A stretch of DNA of 64,000 bases from Gnetum montanum. Its lineage: Eukaryota; Streptophyta; Gnetopsida; Gnetales; Gnetaceae. The position numbers and the translations under genes are program-made. The notes beneath the pieces were generated by a model that did not search any database, was not told the origin of the DNA, and worked only from the letters and a program-made list of their open reading frames with translations. The stretch covers positions 509,512 to 573,511 of the forward strand of contig MNCI01009650.1 of NCBI GenBank assembly GCA_015680685.1. The letters are read 5' to 3'. Below, piece by piece: positions 1 through 11,393 of the stretch. Positions within the stretch are counted from its first letter, which is position 1. Each line of letters opens with the position of its first letter.

Positions 1-275
1 ACCTCGTGGGCTAAAGCTGAGATGCAAGGAAGGCCAAGCTTCGACGTCTACCGATCAATTGTTTCTGATTGATAGAGTCTCTCCAGCAGAACGATTACTC
101 CTATCACCGGTGCTTAAAGCGGACTGCGCTTTACTTCGGCTGTAAGGTGATACTATCAACAATTGCCAAAGCACTATTCTCTGTATCTCTGCTCCAAAGT
201 GCTAAATGCTCTGGTGCTTAGAAAAATGCTTCTGCTTCTCTGATTTGCCAACCCTTGTATCTTTGTCAACTGAGG

Positions 276-284
276 TATTTATAG
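276..284 (-). promoter_or_regulatory. Putative LTR TATA box (minus strand)
   Basis: The minus strand reads CTATAAATA, followed by ACCTC, as at 36637-36645 in the alpha LTR. The placement fits an LTR promoter; activity is inferred only. Confidence 0.45.
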
Positions 285-380
285 GCCGCGACGCTCCATG
301 GGAAAGGCACAACCCTAATGATGTGGATCCCGGATATTTCGGGTCCCGTTGACTTGATCATTTTAAGTCAGACTGTGACT

Positions 381-412
381 ACGCACAACATGCTCGTTTG
401 CGTGTTGTGCGT
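381..412. repeat. Hairpin with 9-bp arms
   Basis: ACGCACAAC at 381-389 is the reverse complement of GTTGTGCGT at 404-412, separated by a 14-nt loop. It belongs to the same ACGC/GCGT-rich family as the neighbouring 49-bp repeats. Confidence 0.6.
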
Positions 413-530
413 GTGAAGAGCAGGTACACGCTGAGCGTGAGTCAATTGCTTTCAGGTTGTATTACACTCATTCGCGTTGCATTGCGTGTATGAGCGTAAT
501 CCGGTATAAAAACAACAGGCTCATATTTGT

Positions 531-726
531 CTTACGCTCACTACGCAGCTGCGCGTAACAAAGCGTAGATAATGTGCAACTTATGCTCACTACGCAGCTG
601 TGCGTGATGAAGCGTAAATAATGTGTAACTTACGCTCACTACGCAGCTGCGCGTGATGAAGCGTAAACAATGCCTAACTTACGCTCACTATGCAGCTGCG
701 CGTGATGAAATGTAAAAAATGCCTAG
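531..726. repeat. 49-bp tandem repeat, four units, each with a hairpin
   Basis: Units begin at 531, 580, 629 and 678, exactly 49 bp apart, each opening with CTTACGCTCACTACGCAGC or a near copy. Inside each unit TTACGCT pairs with AGCGTAA around a CGCAGCTGCG core, with further pairing TCAC/GTGA. In unit 3 the hairpin spans 630-666. Unit 4 has lost part of the right arm (ATGTAAA for GCGTAAA). A more degenerate fifth unit may follow to about 775. Confidence 0.8.
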
Positions 727-1157
727 CTTTAATGATGACATACGCAATGGTACGCACCGCCGCGTAACGAGTGTAAAGACAAGTTATTCATGCGCTGCGA
801 GAAAAAGTGTTGAACTGTTGTGCTTCTCTGGCCTTTGACTATTTTGGAGCTTATTACGCTCATTATGCTATCGTGTGTAATAGAGCGTAAACTTGTCCTT
901 GAACAAAACTGATGCGCGCTCTCGCTTGAATTGTGAATCTTTGCCTGAAGCCGACTCGTAATTTTCATGGTGTTTCAGATGGCAAGTTGAATGCCTAGCC
1001 CTGGGGTGATGTAACGTGATGATGTGATGAATATGAGAAATGCTTGGATGCCAACAATCAGGTGTGCCGAGTGCCCAAGGATTGCAGGTTTTGTACTTTC
1101 TCAGAATTGCCAATGTCTCTAATTGCCAACCCCCTGATTTATGTGAATTGATAGGGT

Positions 1158-1165
1158 CTTTATAG
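1158..1165 (-). promoter_or_regulatory. Second putative LTR TATA box (minus strand)
   Basis: The minus strand reads CTATAAAG. Just downstream on that strand is an ATTGCCAACC-type block (plus-strand sense) that also occurs near the 276-284 box. This suggests that the promoter region was duplicated. Confidence 0.3.
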
Positions 1166-1518
1166 GGTTGGGCCGAGCTCTGGCATAGAATTCCAGAATG
1201 GAATCAACGGCTGGGAGATGAAAGGAAAGTGGATCTAGTGACATGTATCCAATGGACAGTTGTGCTTGGGTTGGATGTGTGCTTGTGAGAGTTGGATGTG
1301 TGTCAGACAGTTGTGCATGAGTTGGATGTGTGTTGGCAAGCTACATTCTTGACTAGGTACATTGCTTTTTACAATTTATGGGTTATTCGAGCCCATGAAA
1401 GTACATTTAATTTAGACTGTGAGGGCCTGACTATCCCACAAATAAAGATTTACAATGAAATGTACAAGGGAAATTCGACCTGTCTTACTTGAAACTTCTT
1501 TGTCCCTGAGTTTTTCTA

Positions 1519-1612
1519 GAATTTTTTGGAAGTTGCTGATGCTGAGAATTTTCTACCATTTTCTGAAATTTTCTGGAAGTTGCTGATGCTAAGAATTTTC
1601 TGCCATTTTCTG
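1519..1612. repeat. 47-bp tandem duplication
   Basis: GGAAGTTGCTGATGCT occurs twice 47 bp apart, each copy followed by GAATTTTCT and CCATTTTCTGAA. A partial third copy follows to about 1640. Confidence 0.65.
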
Positions 1613-1840
1613 AAATTTTTTGGAATTTTCTGAAAGTTGGTTACGCTGGACTTACGCTGCCAATGTGACCTGGGCGTCACTGACAAAAATGAGCATTTTT
1701 GGAGCTGAAATCTGAAGTTCTAGAGGCTGAAACTTGGAGAAATCATTAATGGACCTTGAGGGTGACTTGTCCGTTCAAAATTAGACCACTTTGACGCTAT
1801 TTTGAGGCTATTTTGAGCTTGTTTTGACTTAGTTTCGGGG

Positions 1841-2290
1841 CTCCAAAAGTTGGTGACGCTGATACTTATGCTGTGCAGCATAAGAAAATGTAGCTCCTGC
1901 GTAATCAACTGAAAATACCTCATTTAAGACCCAAATTTTGATTTTCTGGAGGCTGGGAGCTGCTAGGGACCTTGGTGAAGGTCATGGGGGGTCCTTGTGC
2001 TCGATTTCAGCTTGTTTTAACTCAATTTCAGGGTTCCAAAAGTTGGTGATGCTGATACTTACACTGTGCAGTGTAAGAAAATGTAGCTCCTGCGTAATCA
2101 ACTGAAAATACCTCATTTAAGACCCAAATTTTGATTTTCTGGAGGCTGGGAGCTGCTAGGGACCTTGGTGAAGGTCATGGGGGGTCCTTGTGCCCAATTT
2201 CAGGCTTTTTTGACTTAGTTTCGGGGCTCCAAAAGTTGGTGACGGTGATCCTTAAGCTGTGCAACGTAAGAAAATGTAACCAAAGTGTAC
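1841..2290. repeat. 193-bp tandem repeat, about 2.3 units
   Basis: CCAAAAGTTGGTGA recurs at about 1842, 2035 and 2228. The first two units are nearly identical over most of their length (GTAGCTCCTGCGTAATC, then GGAGGCTGGGAGCTG). A less exact related block precedes them at 1680-1840. Runs of open frame here are by-products of the repeat, not genes. Confidence 0.8.
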
Positions 2291-2489
2291 TTAGCCAAAA
2301 CCAAGCATTTTGAGCCCAAAAATTTTGATTCTGGATGCTGAAAGTTGATGTAGCCACCTGTGGGCCCCAGGGGGACCTTTCCTGTTGAATCATGAACCAT
2401 CGGAGGCTGTTTCGGAGGCCTCCAAGTTTGGTCATGTTGTACTCATGCTTGGGCGGCTACATGACTTAACTTGAATCTTGTCTAAAAGT

Positions 2490-2941
2490 GCTAGGCCAAA
2501 ATTAGTGATGTTTCAATAAGTATAATGCTTTAAGCATAACATACAACACTTGGTAATCCTAGCAGTGCTTAACACTTGGTAACATAGCAGTGTTGTATGC
2601 ATTCAGATTGTGTATAGAAAGTGGGACCAGATGCTTATGTTAGAATAGTTAGTTATTAATTAGCAATTAGATTAGTTAAATTGGTTAATAAATTGAGTTT
2701 CAACTTGTTATCAATCGTAGGCGAATAAAATATAAAATAATAAAAATCATGTACCCTAATTACACTTAACCATACAACTAAGCTTCACAAGTATAGTTGG
2801 AAAGATAATGATCATCATGATTAGATTTCACTTCCTAGAACCAACGTACTTAGGAACTTAAGGTTTGCAGAATTCGCCCAAATAGCACATGAACACTTGT
2901 AATTTGTATGGTTGGGCATAGGATACACTTGCCACTCATCA
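2490..2941 (+). mobile_element. 5' LTR of element 1, 3' portion
   Basis: Plus-strand sequence matches the reverse complement of the element 2 LTR (27608-28470) from about AACACTTGGTAATCC through GATGCTTATGTTA to the terminal GCCACTCATCA. The match fades upstream of about 2490, where the TACGC repeat region begins, so the U3 half is missing or replaced. Confidence 0.7.
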
Positions 2942-2960
2942 TTAGTGTTGTTATTGGGGA
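2942..2960 (+). promoter_or_regulatory. Primer binding site, decayed tRNA-Asp type
   Basis: TTAGTGTTGTTATTGGGGA lies directly after the LTR end. It fits the Athila-type primer site TTGGCGCCGTTGCCGGGGA with G-to-A and C-to-T changes only. Confidence 0.7.
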
Positions 2961-3104
2961 TCTTTAGTTTGTTATGTGTGCTATCTAGGACCTAGTGAAA
3001 AATTATTTAACAACGTTGCAATGAAGCCTAAAGTCATATCATACATCAAAATAACTATAATAATTATAAGAAAGCATGCTGTGTTTCTTGTCTTGTAATA
3101 TAAG

Positions 3105-5560
3105 ATGTTTTCTTCTCATAGGAGTGATTCTCCACACAAGTCTGATGGAGTAAATCAATAGGCTCCCTAGCAATACAGAGTGGTATATGTTCATCCTGAT
3201 GAGTATGTATTCAATTTCACATTCATCCTACACTAGGATGAACAACTGCAGTGGGGAGGTATGGAGGGTAGCATTATGTTATTATCTGATCAATCCATTT
3301 CTGTGATGCTCCACCAAACTCTTATGTGGTTTGGCATCCAAGGGCTTCATGTTGAATATGTTGTGTAGGATAGTGATGCCAAGGATTATCACCCCACTAA
3401 TTCACAACATCTAAGGAATTGATAGCTAGAGTAGAGTTATGAGTCTACGAAGGGGAAGTGGTCTAATGATTCTCCATTTTTGAGATACCAAAAAGATGGT
3501 GGAGAACCCTTCTCTATGAGTTTTTCATACAAAGAGACTCCTCTTTGTGACTTCGGTGAATGAGGTAAAAACCAAAACTTGTAATCCATGATACATAATC
3601 TTGGTTTTAGCAAGAATAGATCCCATGACAAAGGGGGATGCAAAGAGGGGAGTCATGGCAAGGATGTGGGTAAGCAGTGTGATCATGAGCATGGCCATGA
3701 CCACTGAAGAGGGAGTTGCAGGCACCATGATGATGCTAGTTCTTCTTCCTCTTCACCTTCATCATCATCTTCTTCCTCTTCTAGCTTCAAATGCAATCGT
3801 AGGGGACACGATTGTCATGAAGGTGACCAACAGGACTAAAATGATTGTACAGATGGTTGAGCAAGTCAAGATCTGGGGTGTGGGCATTCAATAGAGGTGT
3901 GTCACCATGAGAGAAGGGGCATTAGAGGACATTGTAGGCACTAAGGTCATGGTTATGATGAGCCTTTTCTTGCCACCCGAAGCATGCTAAACATCACAGA
4001 GGTAGTGAGAATTTTGACAAGGCATGTGAAAGATAGTAGGATTAAGTGAATGAATATAAACAACATATCCAAGTTTGAAGGGGGATATTGCTCTAATCCA
4101 CAAAATCATCTTCAAGCTTTTCAGAATGTCTATGCCTTACAAAACATAGAAAATCACTAGAAAAAACTTAAGTTATTTCCCAGGACACTCATCAAAGAAG
4201 CAGAAAGCTTGTACCAATCCTTGGAGCCAAAATCAATCCGTAGATGGAATACAATGCTTGAACTATTCAATGGAAATTATTAAACGTACTTCCAAATGTT
4301 CAATTTGAGAAGGTAGATCCAAGGTTAAAAGCAAGAAACACATGAGTCCCTAGATGTTGCCATGGGTTTATATTATTCCTTATTACACTAATGCCCTAGC
4401 CATGGTTATTCTTAGCAAGAGCAACTTCACCACATCATAGATGGGCTTTGCTTTGAAATAAGAAGAACTCTTGGGATCTACACCTACGAAGGACTATAAG
4501 AATTAAGAGGTCATTAGATCCAAAGGTTGATCAACTAGGTAGCAAAAGAAGAACAAGAGTTGAGGAAACATGAAAGTACAGAAGAATGCAACTAAGATCC
4601 TTCCATTTGCAAGAGGGAGGTTTGATTTTGTGACAGTGAAGAGGAATCACTAATTGATGAGGTGGTCTATTGGAAAAACCTTGCCAATTCAAAAATTTAC
4701 CTCTAAAATTTTGGCTAAGGTAGATTAGTTATGGAACACTATAGATAGTAGATATCAAGATATTTCAAAAATTTCTGAAGAGTCCAAGTAACAAAGCAGT
4801 GATTGTGACTATAGGAGGTGAAATGAAGTTGAACGTGTCAATCAAAGGGGTAAGGGCAAGATTGTTATAGTAGAGGATGTTGTAAAAATTGAATCAGATA
4901 ATGATGGTGGGTCCAACCTCTCATAATATGAAGATTCTAAGGGGTGTTGCCCCATTATGTCACACTTACAGGAGTCTGGGATGTATGCTCTGGATTCACG
5001 ATTAGCAAAAAAATAAATACCTAGAAGATTACCTTATCCTCAAGAAAATCCTAGGTAGTTCCATCAACAATAATAATATTATCCAAGTGGAACTCCACCA
5101 CAACTATATGAGCAGTATCAATAGTGGTAGCAACCACAGTCATGGGCATTGCCATTGCTAAGGTAGCAATACCCTTACAGACAATCAGATCCATATGAGT
5201 ATTAGGTTTAGCAAACCTTGTTTCCTTGTGACTCTTCCAATCATATGTCTCCTTTCCAACATCACTACTATCCTTCTAAATACTATAGAACTTATTCTCC
5301 ACATTTTAGGAGGGATACCACATTCCATCCTTATCCTCCTTCTATTCCTACACCTGTTCCTCCATCCTTGACATAGCCACCACCTACTTCATCCATGCAA
5401 GGTGAACTTCCAACCTAGCCATAACAACACAATGCTACTAGGGACATTAATCTAAAATCAGTTAATCAACTAAGTGGTTCAAAACCTCATGCTCACAAAA
5501 GACCATTTTTCTAACCCAGCAACCCTATGAGGTAAAACCTCATGCTCATAAAAGACCAAA
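3105..5560 (+). pseudogene. gag of element 1 (decayed)
   Basis: The start at 3105 encodes MFSSHRSDSP, matching the start of element 2 gag (MSSSNKDDSP). Next comes a linker rich in His, Asp, Gly and Ser (about 3600-3800, repeated GHDH-like pairs and a serine run). The conserved gag core is about 4040-4500 (HLQAFQNVYALQNIEN, LKLFPRTLIKEAESLYQSL). A basic zinc-binding-like segment and a Pro/Gln/Tyr-rich tail follow. Gag would form the particle and bind element RNA. Many in-frame TAG/TAA codons and at least one frame change mean it cannot make a full protein. Confidence 0.65.
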
Positions 5561-5588
5561 CTATCCCATTGGAAACCCTTCAAACCAA

Positions 5589-6340
5589 ATGCTACCTAAA
5601 ATCCATACTATTATGCTCACTTATGTCGTATCTAATTGTATTTTGGCTAGTAACCTTCCTAGGAAATTAGCTATTCCTAGGAGTCCTCTTATCTATTTGC
5701 AAATTGCTGGAAATGAACCATGTAAAAATCTTCTTGATTTAGGTTCTGATGTGAACTTGATTTCTCATGAGATATATATTTCCTGGAATCTGCTGCCTCT
5801 TAAGAAGAGAAATATCCAATTGGAATTGGTATATCAATCCATTATTGTTCCATTGGAACTAGTAGAAGACATTGTAACCACTATCTATGGGTGGTCTTAT
5901 CCTATCTATTTCCTAGTAATCAAGGTTGAAAATTGTAAGGAGGACTTCCCAATCATTATTGGAAGGGCATGCCTAAGCACTATTGATGTAAGAATTGGAC
6001 ATCAGAGATCTTTTCCTAGTGATATATAAGGAAAATGCATTTGGAAAGACTGAGAAGAAACAAGTTCCATGCATTGTGTACAACAATATAGGATGCAATT
6101 ACGTGTAGAAACTCTAGTTTGTGAAACGAGCCTCTATTTTCACATGCTAGTGTGCACATGAAGAAAATATTAAAAGGTGTCTACATGCAATAGCCACAAA
6201 ATAAGAGGGCACCCAGTGGTTGATTGTTGATTTTGAAAGCAACACAATGTGTATGGAACCTACTAAGAGCCTAACATGCACTTATGTCATAGGCATGAAT
6301 GAACTAGAGAAAGTTTATCACCAACTCTCTAATAATAAAA
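5589..6340 (+). pseudogene. Retroelement aspartic protease of element 1, with linker
   Basis: An open stretch of 146 codons (5589-6029) holds the retropepsin active site LLDLGSDVNLIS, with catalytic Asp in the D-L-G-S context common in plant Ty3/gypsy elements. A downstream flap/core segment follows (VEDIVTTIYGWSYP, DFPIIIGRACLSTID). The enzyme would cut the gag-pol polyprotein. A frame change near 6010 leads into a cysteine-containing linker that also occurs in elements 2 and 3. The linker is cut at 6378 by element A and resumes at 12290. Confidence 0.75.
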
Positions 6341-6373
6341 ATGATGATACTAATTGGGAAGAGTTGGAGATTC

Positions 6374-6378
6374 CTAAG
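6374..6378. repeat. Target-site duplication, left copy (CTAAG)
   Basis: CTAAG directly before the left LTR of element A; the same five bases follow the right LTR. Confidence 0.9.
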
Positions 6379-7288
6379 TGATGAGTGGCGAGGTACCCCT
6401 ACACTCAACCATACAAATATGAGCATTTCATGCATGATCCGGTCGAACTTCGTAGGTGGGCTAGTTGTGGTATCTAGATAGTTACTCATTGATTGCAGTT
6501 TGCTATCTTCCCACCTGGACTAGTATTAGCTTTGTCACATATGGTTTAGTCCAAAGTGAGGTGTATGATATGTTCCTAAACTAATGCTACTCCTGAAGGC
6601 AATGGAAAATAACTTTAATTAAACCAGGAGGAAAAGGGAGGGAGAGTTAAGCTAATAGGAGTAGGGAGAGAGAATCTAAATTAGCCTAAGTATGATGAGC
6701 ATCCATTCCTTAATCATTCGTACACATCTTAAGCCTCATGCACGAATACCACTAGGATTACCAAGTGCATGGCCCGAGAACGCTCCTAGGATACCAAGTA
6801 GTCACACGTAGATGCTCATGATTAAGTCATACTCATTCAATGTTTAATAATGATAATAATTAAGTAATTAAACTAAGTGAATGCTGTAATGACAAAGTAA
6901 TCTTGATCTTTATTTCTATTCATGTGCATGTCCTAGTACGTCACACTTGAATAAAGGATTCCATACAATTATAATCATTACATTGTAGGCATGCACTGGG
7001 AGAAAGGGTTGAGAAGAACTAACAAATGACTGAAAAAATAACTGACTAAGAACTAATTTCTAACTGCCTCTTTCCATGTGCCTACATGTATATTTATAGG
7101 CCCACATAGGAACCACGATATCATGTACCCGATATTGCTTGTGAGGTCATGATATCGCATACTCGATAACAAGGGTCCGATATTGGGGGTCCAATATTGG
7201 GACCCAACTAACCTGGTATCTTGTACCTGATATCAAGGGTCCGATAATAGGGGTCCAATAATAGTACCTAATAGACCATGACTCATCA
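6379..7288 (-). mobile_element. 3' LTR of element A (910 bp)
   Basis: Begins TGATGAGTGGCGAGG and ends GACCATGACTCATCA in plus-strand sense, so the ends are inverted repeats. A minus-strand TATA box (CTATAAATA) is at 7091-7099. The outer U3 (about 7120-7280) is a degenerate short repeat of GATAT/CCGATA/GGGTCC motifs. It is similar throughout to 11394-12289. Confidence 0.9.
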
Positions 7289-7302
7289 TACCCCTACAAT
7301 TG
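7289..7302 (-). promoter_or_regulatory. Polypurine tract of element A
   Basis: The minus strand reads CAATTGTAGGGGTA directly before the 3' LTR, the position where plus-strand DNA synthesis is primed. Element 3 has a comparable tract next to its LTR. Confidence 0.55.
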
Positions 7303-9224
7303 AATAACAACTCGTCCTCAAGTCAAAGAAAGTGAGGAACATGTTCAATTGATTCCACAGTGGATAGGTATGGGATTATTGACTGACTAGGAATTTATTC
7401 ATGCCACAGTGAAGAATTAAACAAAATTTGGACACACACAAAAGACAAAACTTGTGAAACTCAAACTCATGGGGTTCCCGATGGTTGTAGCTCCTCCATG
7501 GGTGCCTTTCCTTTGTTCTACGCTCTAGGTTTCTGAGATTGATACCATTGAAGAAGTTCTTGATGTTTCTCCTCTTCTATCCGTGGATTATGAGTTGTCC
7601 ATGCTAATGTTCCAATGTTTGATGGAGCTGGCACTTTCTATGAACATGATAGTTGTGGGAACACTTGATTGGCCTTGACATGCCATGTCACAAATTGCCG
7701 TCGTTCCTCTTCATAGGCTTAGGCCCTAGCCTCTCCTTCTTTTTCTTGGATATATTGTGCAATAACAGGAGTTCTATGATGGATGCTGAATGATTATGCC
7801 TCCTTCTCTACATGTTCTACATGAGGTCCTTAGCCTCTACCTCTTCCTGGCTGTTCAGTTGCACCTTGAAAAGGTCCTCCTTATTGTCCTCTTTTAGAGG
7901 TCATCTATAATCATACAAAGATCAATTGTTATTAAGGTTATTGAAAGAAGTTCAATGATTTCATACCTTACTTATTTCCTTTAATAAATACTAAATTCTT
8001 TACTTAGTGTGATTTTAGAGTTAGAAATTTTTTTCAAGGAAGTTGCCCTAAAAGTCTAATGTTGGACTTGATTTGTTTAGGTGACACATAAAAGGATATG
8101 TAATGGTTTTAAGGAACGCTTGATAAAATGATGATAAAGGAAAGAATAGATTTGATAATGAAGTACTCAAAGGGTATAAAATGTTGTGTTTGTGTGCAAC
8201 AAGTACAAATTACAAAATTCACGCAAGTGGGTCCTTCCCAAAGCAGGTTCCAACCTATAATGCCCATGTGTAACCACACCTTAAAATGTTCATAGGCACT
8301 AGAAGGGTTAAATGTAATCTACACTGATGCAACAAAACACACGCATGTAGATACCACTGTGATGACGTATGAATTCTATGCTACACAAGACATAAGTCAA
8401 AAATACCCAAACAGTGAGATGAGGTGAATTGTAGAAGGGATTGTAAAGATTGGGACATGAGGTAACTGACCCAAGGCACAATGAATCCTATGTGTAAGGC
8501 ATGATTAGTGTGTCATTATCTTGTCACACCAAAATCAAGACCAAGTCCATTCCTTCAATCAATGACATCACATTGCTTCTTCCCATGATGGACAACCATA
8601 ATAGCATGGGAGGAGTGATTTTGCTTTGTGGCACTCGTTTTTTCTCTTCTTATTTTGAAGTTAATGCTTAATCTAGAGAAACTGCCAACCTTCAGGCATG
8701 GATGCATGTCTTTCTAGTGGGACCCCCTAGAATAGCATTGGATTTTTCTTGATTGAGTGCCTTTATGACTCTTACTCCCATTTCTTGTTAGATCTACAAG
8801 GATCTTAGTACAACCAGACTACATGGTAACTCTTACAGATTTCACCAAAGAGAATCTGCAAGTTCCCTTAATGTCACACCCTAGCCATTCTCTCTTGGTC
8901 CATCCTTCTTCATTTTGGGTATAATGAACACAAAATTACTTTAAGTTTTAATGATTAGGAATATCATTGTAACCAGGGTAGAACCTCTTATTAATAGAAT
9001 GGGTGAGTGGATGTTGTGGACTCATTGTCCAAATAATTAGTCACCTGAAACTTAATAGCATAGAACAACACCTCAACCAATGAGTCACATGATTGTTTTA
9101 TTCATAGATGAGATTACTTATAAAAAGATAAAAAGACAAAATAATAAATTAAAAAAATGAAAAACTAGAAAATAAAAAAATTATAAAACTGAAGAAAATG
9201 AAAAATATTTATTAATTCTATCTG
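7303..9224 (-). other. 3' non-coding region of element A
   Basis: About 1.9 kb with no sustained reading frame. It shares blocks with the 3' non-coding regions of elements 1, 2 and 3, such as GGCATG-ATGTCTTTC near 8694-8715 and a GGTCC-TCCC-AAAG-AGG block near 8231. It lies directly between gag and the LTR, where other elements have pol. Confidence 0.6.
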
Positions 9225-11260
9225 TTAGTATGGAGGATAACCCCTGTAGCTAAATGGTTAAGCATAGCGAGGATTAATAAATGAAAAGTTGGGATCCTTG
9301 CATGTTGGACGTATTAGGATCTGGTCATATCCAAACCACTGGGTGTCTTTTGATGTGGTGGTTGGAATGTACCCAGAGTGGGGTTCACACACTTGATTAA
9401 TGTTGACATAGCAGGGCAAGTTATAAGATGTGGTCGATCAATATGGGGTTGGCCCACTATGGCACACTTGATCGTAAGATGGTATGCAAGGATCGATATG
9501 TCTCCCTATGTGGAAATATTCATTGGGCCCTATAGTTGTTGGAGTATTGATTGGTGGCCCAGAGAAAGTAACATGAGGCATTGGGTTTATGAAGGAAGAT
9601 GCATCACAGTGTTGGACTTGTGCTGGATTGGAGGATATAATGGTCTTGGAACTACGATATTCCTTCTTACGTTCATGTCTAAAGAAGGGACACCTTCGAT
9701 GTTGTAAAGGGTTCCCACTATTATTGATAGTAGAAGCACAACTAACATTCATGGGTTGATGCTATGGTGAAAACCCTTCAAGTACAATTGGTGACGATGT
9801 GGAAGGAGGTGAAGGATGAGAATATTGAAATTGAGGAGGAGTGTAAGGTACCCAAGGTGGTGGTCCTATTGGAAAGGATATGGGTTGATATTATTGAGGA
9901 GAATGATAGTAATGTGGTGAGGTAGAGGGTGTTGACCCAGTGGGGGAAATAGGATGTTGGACTTGATAAGCACTTAAATTCGGATGATATGAAGGGTGTG
10001 ACCAGTTTGGGGCTGGCCTCCACCACAACTAGGATTTTTGCCACTGTGATTGAACACAGTATCTTTGTACAAACCCTTGGTATAACACTCTTCCCCAATG
10101 CTCCTATAAATGTGACAAGATTGGGCATTGGCCCTTGGGGTGATCGTACAAGCAAATGTTGCATTGATACGTATGATTGATAGTTGAGCTCTTATTTTTT
10201 TCAACCCTTATTTCCAATTATCTAAGGGTATTTTATCCTGCTTCTTGGTTTGTCATAACTCTACCTCCAAAAATGTTGGCATATTCTCCACATTTTTATA
10301 CATCCATTCCATCATCTTATTGATCTTTGCCTCAATTTCATCTAATGATTGTAATGCTGGCAAAGATGGTTTCTCCTCCTTGTAGTGAGTTGATTTCTCC
10401 TCTTCATTATCATGGGCCCTTGTTGATTTAGGGTTTTGGGCCTATTCAGATTTTTCAACATTCTCCCATTTAGCCATTTCTCCTTCTTCTTTTGGTACCC
10501 GCTTAATAAGCTCTTGGACTTGATGGGTCTATAGCTCATATAGTTAACCTTGGGCATACATCCTTAGGGTTTCCCTTATTTCATTACAAAGCCCATATAT
10601 GATATGGTACATTAGCCTTTCCTCGGAGAACCCATGGCCTGGGCAGTTATTTAACAATGCATAATATCTTTCTAAGGCCATGTCCAAGGGTTCATGTTGT
10701 GCTTGTTTCCATTCTTGGGTTTGTCTCCTCAAGGTTGACATTCTTGCATAACTTTGATATCTTTCGTTGAAGAGTTCTACCATTGTTGGCCAACGTCAAA
10801 TTGATTTTGGTCTTAAGGACCTATACCATACTTTTGCTTGGCCAATGAGTGTTGTAGGAAAGAGCTTAAGTTTTTTCCATTCATTATCAATGTTGTTCCA
10901 TGCATAGGCATCTTGGAAGGCTTGTAAATATTGTTGCGAATCTAAATCATAGCCTTCGAAAAACTTAGGAAAGTTGTTTAAGTTAAGCCTAGGTAGATGG
11001 CTTTCTTTGTGATGCCTGCGGGATATTCGAACAGCCTCATGTATATGCATTAGGCTCTTAGTGGCCAGTAGAGGTTCATTGTCACTAGGTAGGTTATGCA
11101 TTCATTAGTTGGGATAATGTTGTCTTCGTTTATGTTCATAGGAAACCCCTATATTAGATTGAGTACTCCAAACTTTGAATTCTTCATCATATAATTTTTT
11201 GGTTCTCCAATGAATTTCCCTACTAGTTGTTGTATTGTCATAGTCTTGTGAGAGAGACAT
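9225..11260 (-). pseudogene. gag of element A (decayed)
   Basis: The start at 11260 encodes MSLSQDYDNTTTSREIHWR. Two adjacent stops (TAA TGA, likely once CAA CGA) precede the longest open part, 11101-10796, with the gag core: LPRLNLNNFPKFFEGYD, YLQAFQDAYAWNNID, LKLFPTTLIGQAKVWYRSL. The core continues at 10783-10544 (VELFNERYQSYARMSTLRRQ, ALERYYALLNNCPGHG). A Pro/Gln/Tyr-rich tail continues to about 9225 with several stops. This is the only protein gene in element A and would encode particle protein. Confidence 0.75.
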
Positions 11261-11375
11261 GGTTGTAAATTTTTGTGTGATTTATCAAAATTAATTTCTT
11301 TCCTAAAAGATATATCATTAATGACTTATTACAGCAATCTTGTATGATGTAACTAATCTAAATAACTAGCACCAT

Positions 11376-11393
11376 CCTTAGCAACAGCACCAA
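11376..11393 (-). promoter_or_regulatory. Primer binding site of element A, tRNA-Asp type
   Basis: The minus strand reads TTGGTGCTGTTGCTAAGGA right after the 5' LTR. It differs from TTGGCGCCGTTGCCGGGGA only by C-to-T and G-to-A changes. Confidence 0.8.

Larger units (their letters stand above)
1..2480 (-). mobile_element. Tat-like LTR region, minus strand, partial, with repeat-filled U3
   Basis: There is no convincing coding sequence here. Read on the minus strand, a TATA-type box near 276-284 is followed by sequence resembling that downstream of the TATA box of the plus-strand LTR at 35514-37187: CTATAAATACCTC, then a CAAGGGTTGGCA-like stretch. I infer an LTR, or two overlapping LTR pieces, in minus orientation. 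The U3 side (about 300-2480) holds TACGC hairpins and three tandem-repeat blocks. A second promoter-like copy near 1100-1170 suggests an internal duplication. No clean terminal TG/CA was found, and the left part lies outside the window. Confidence 0.45.

Noticed and set aside
531-726. CRISPR-like regular repeat
   Set aside because: Units are contiguous with no unique spacers, in plant-type repeat DNA.
2131-2435. Overlapping open frames on both strands
   Set aside because: They coincide with the 193-bp tandem repeat and its flank and have no protein features.
3601-3894. 97-codon plus-strand frame rich in Met, Val and Leu
   Set aside because: An adjacent frame gives the His/Asp/Ser-rich gag linker shared with element 2, so this is the wrong frame.
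9236-9330. SINE-like A-box (TAGCTAAATGGTTAAG) and B-box-like sequence
   Set aside because: The minus strand of the same stretch reads as the Pro/Tyr-rich gag tail of element A (NPRYA, PFSYRGYPPY), a better explanation; the B box is poor.
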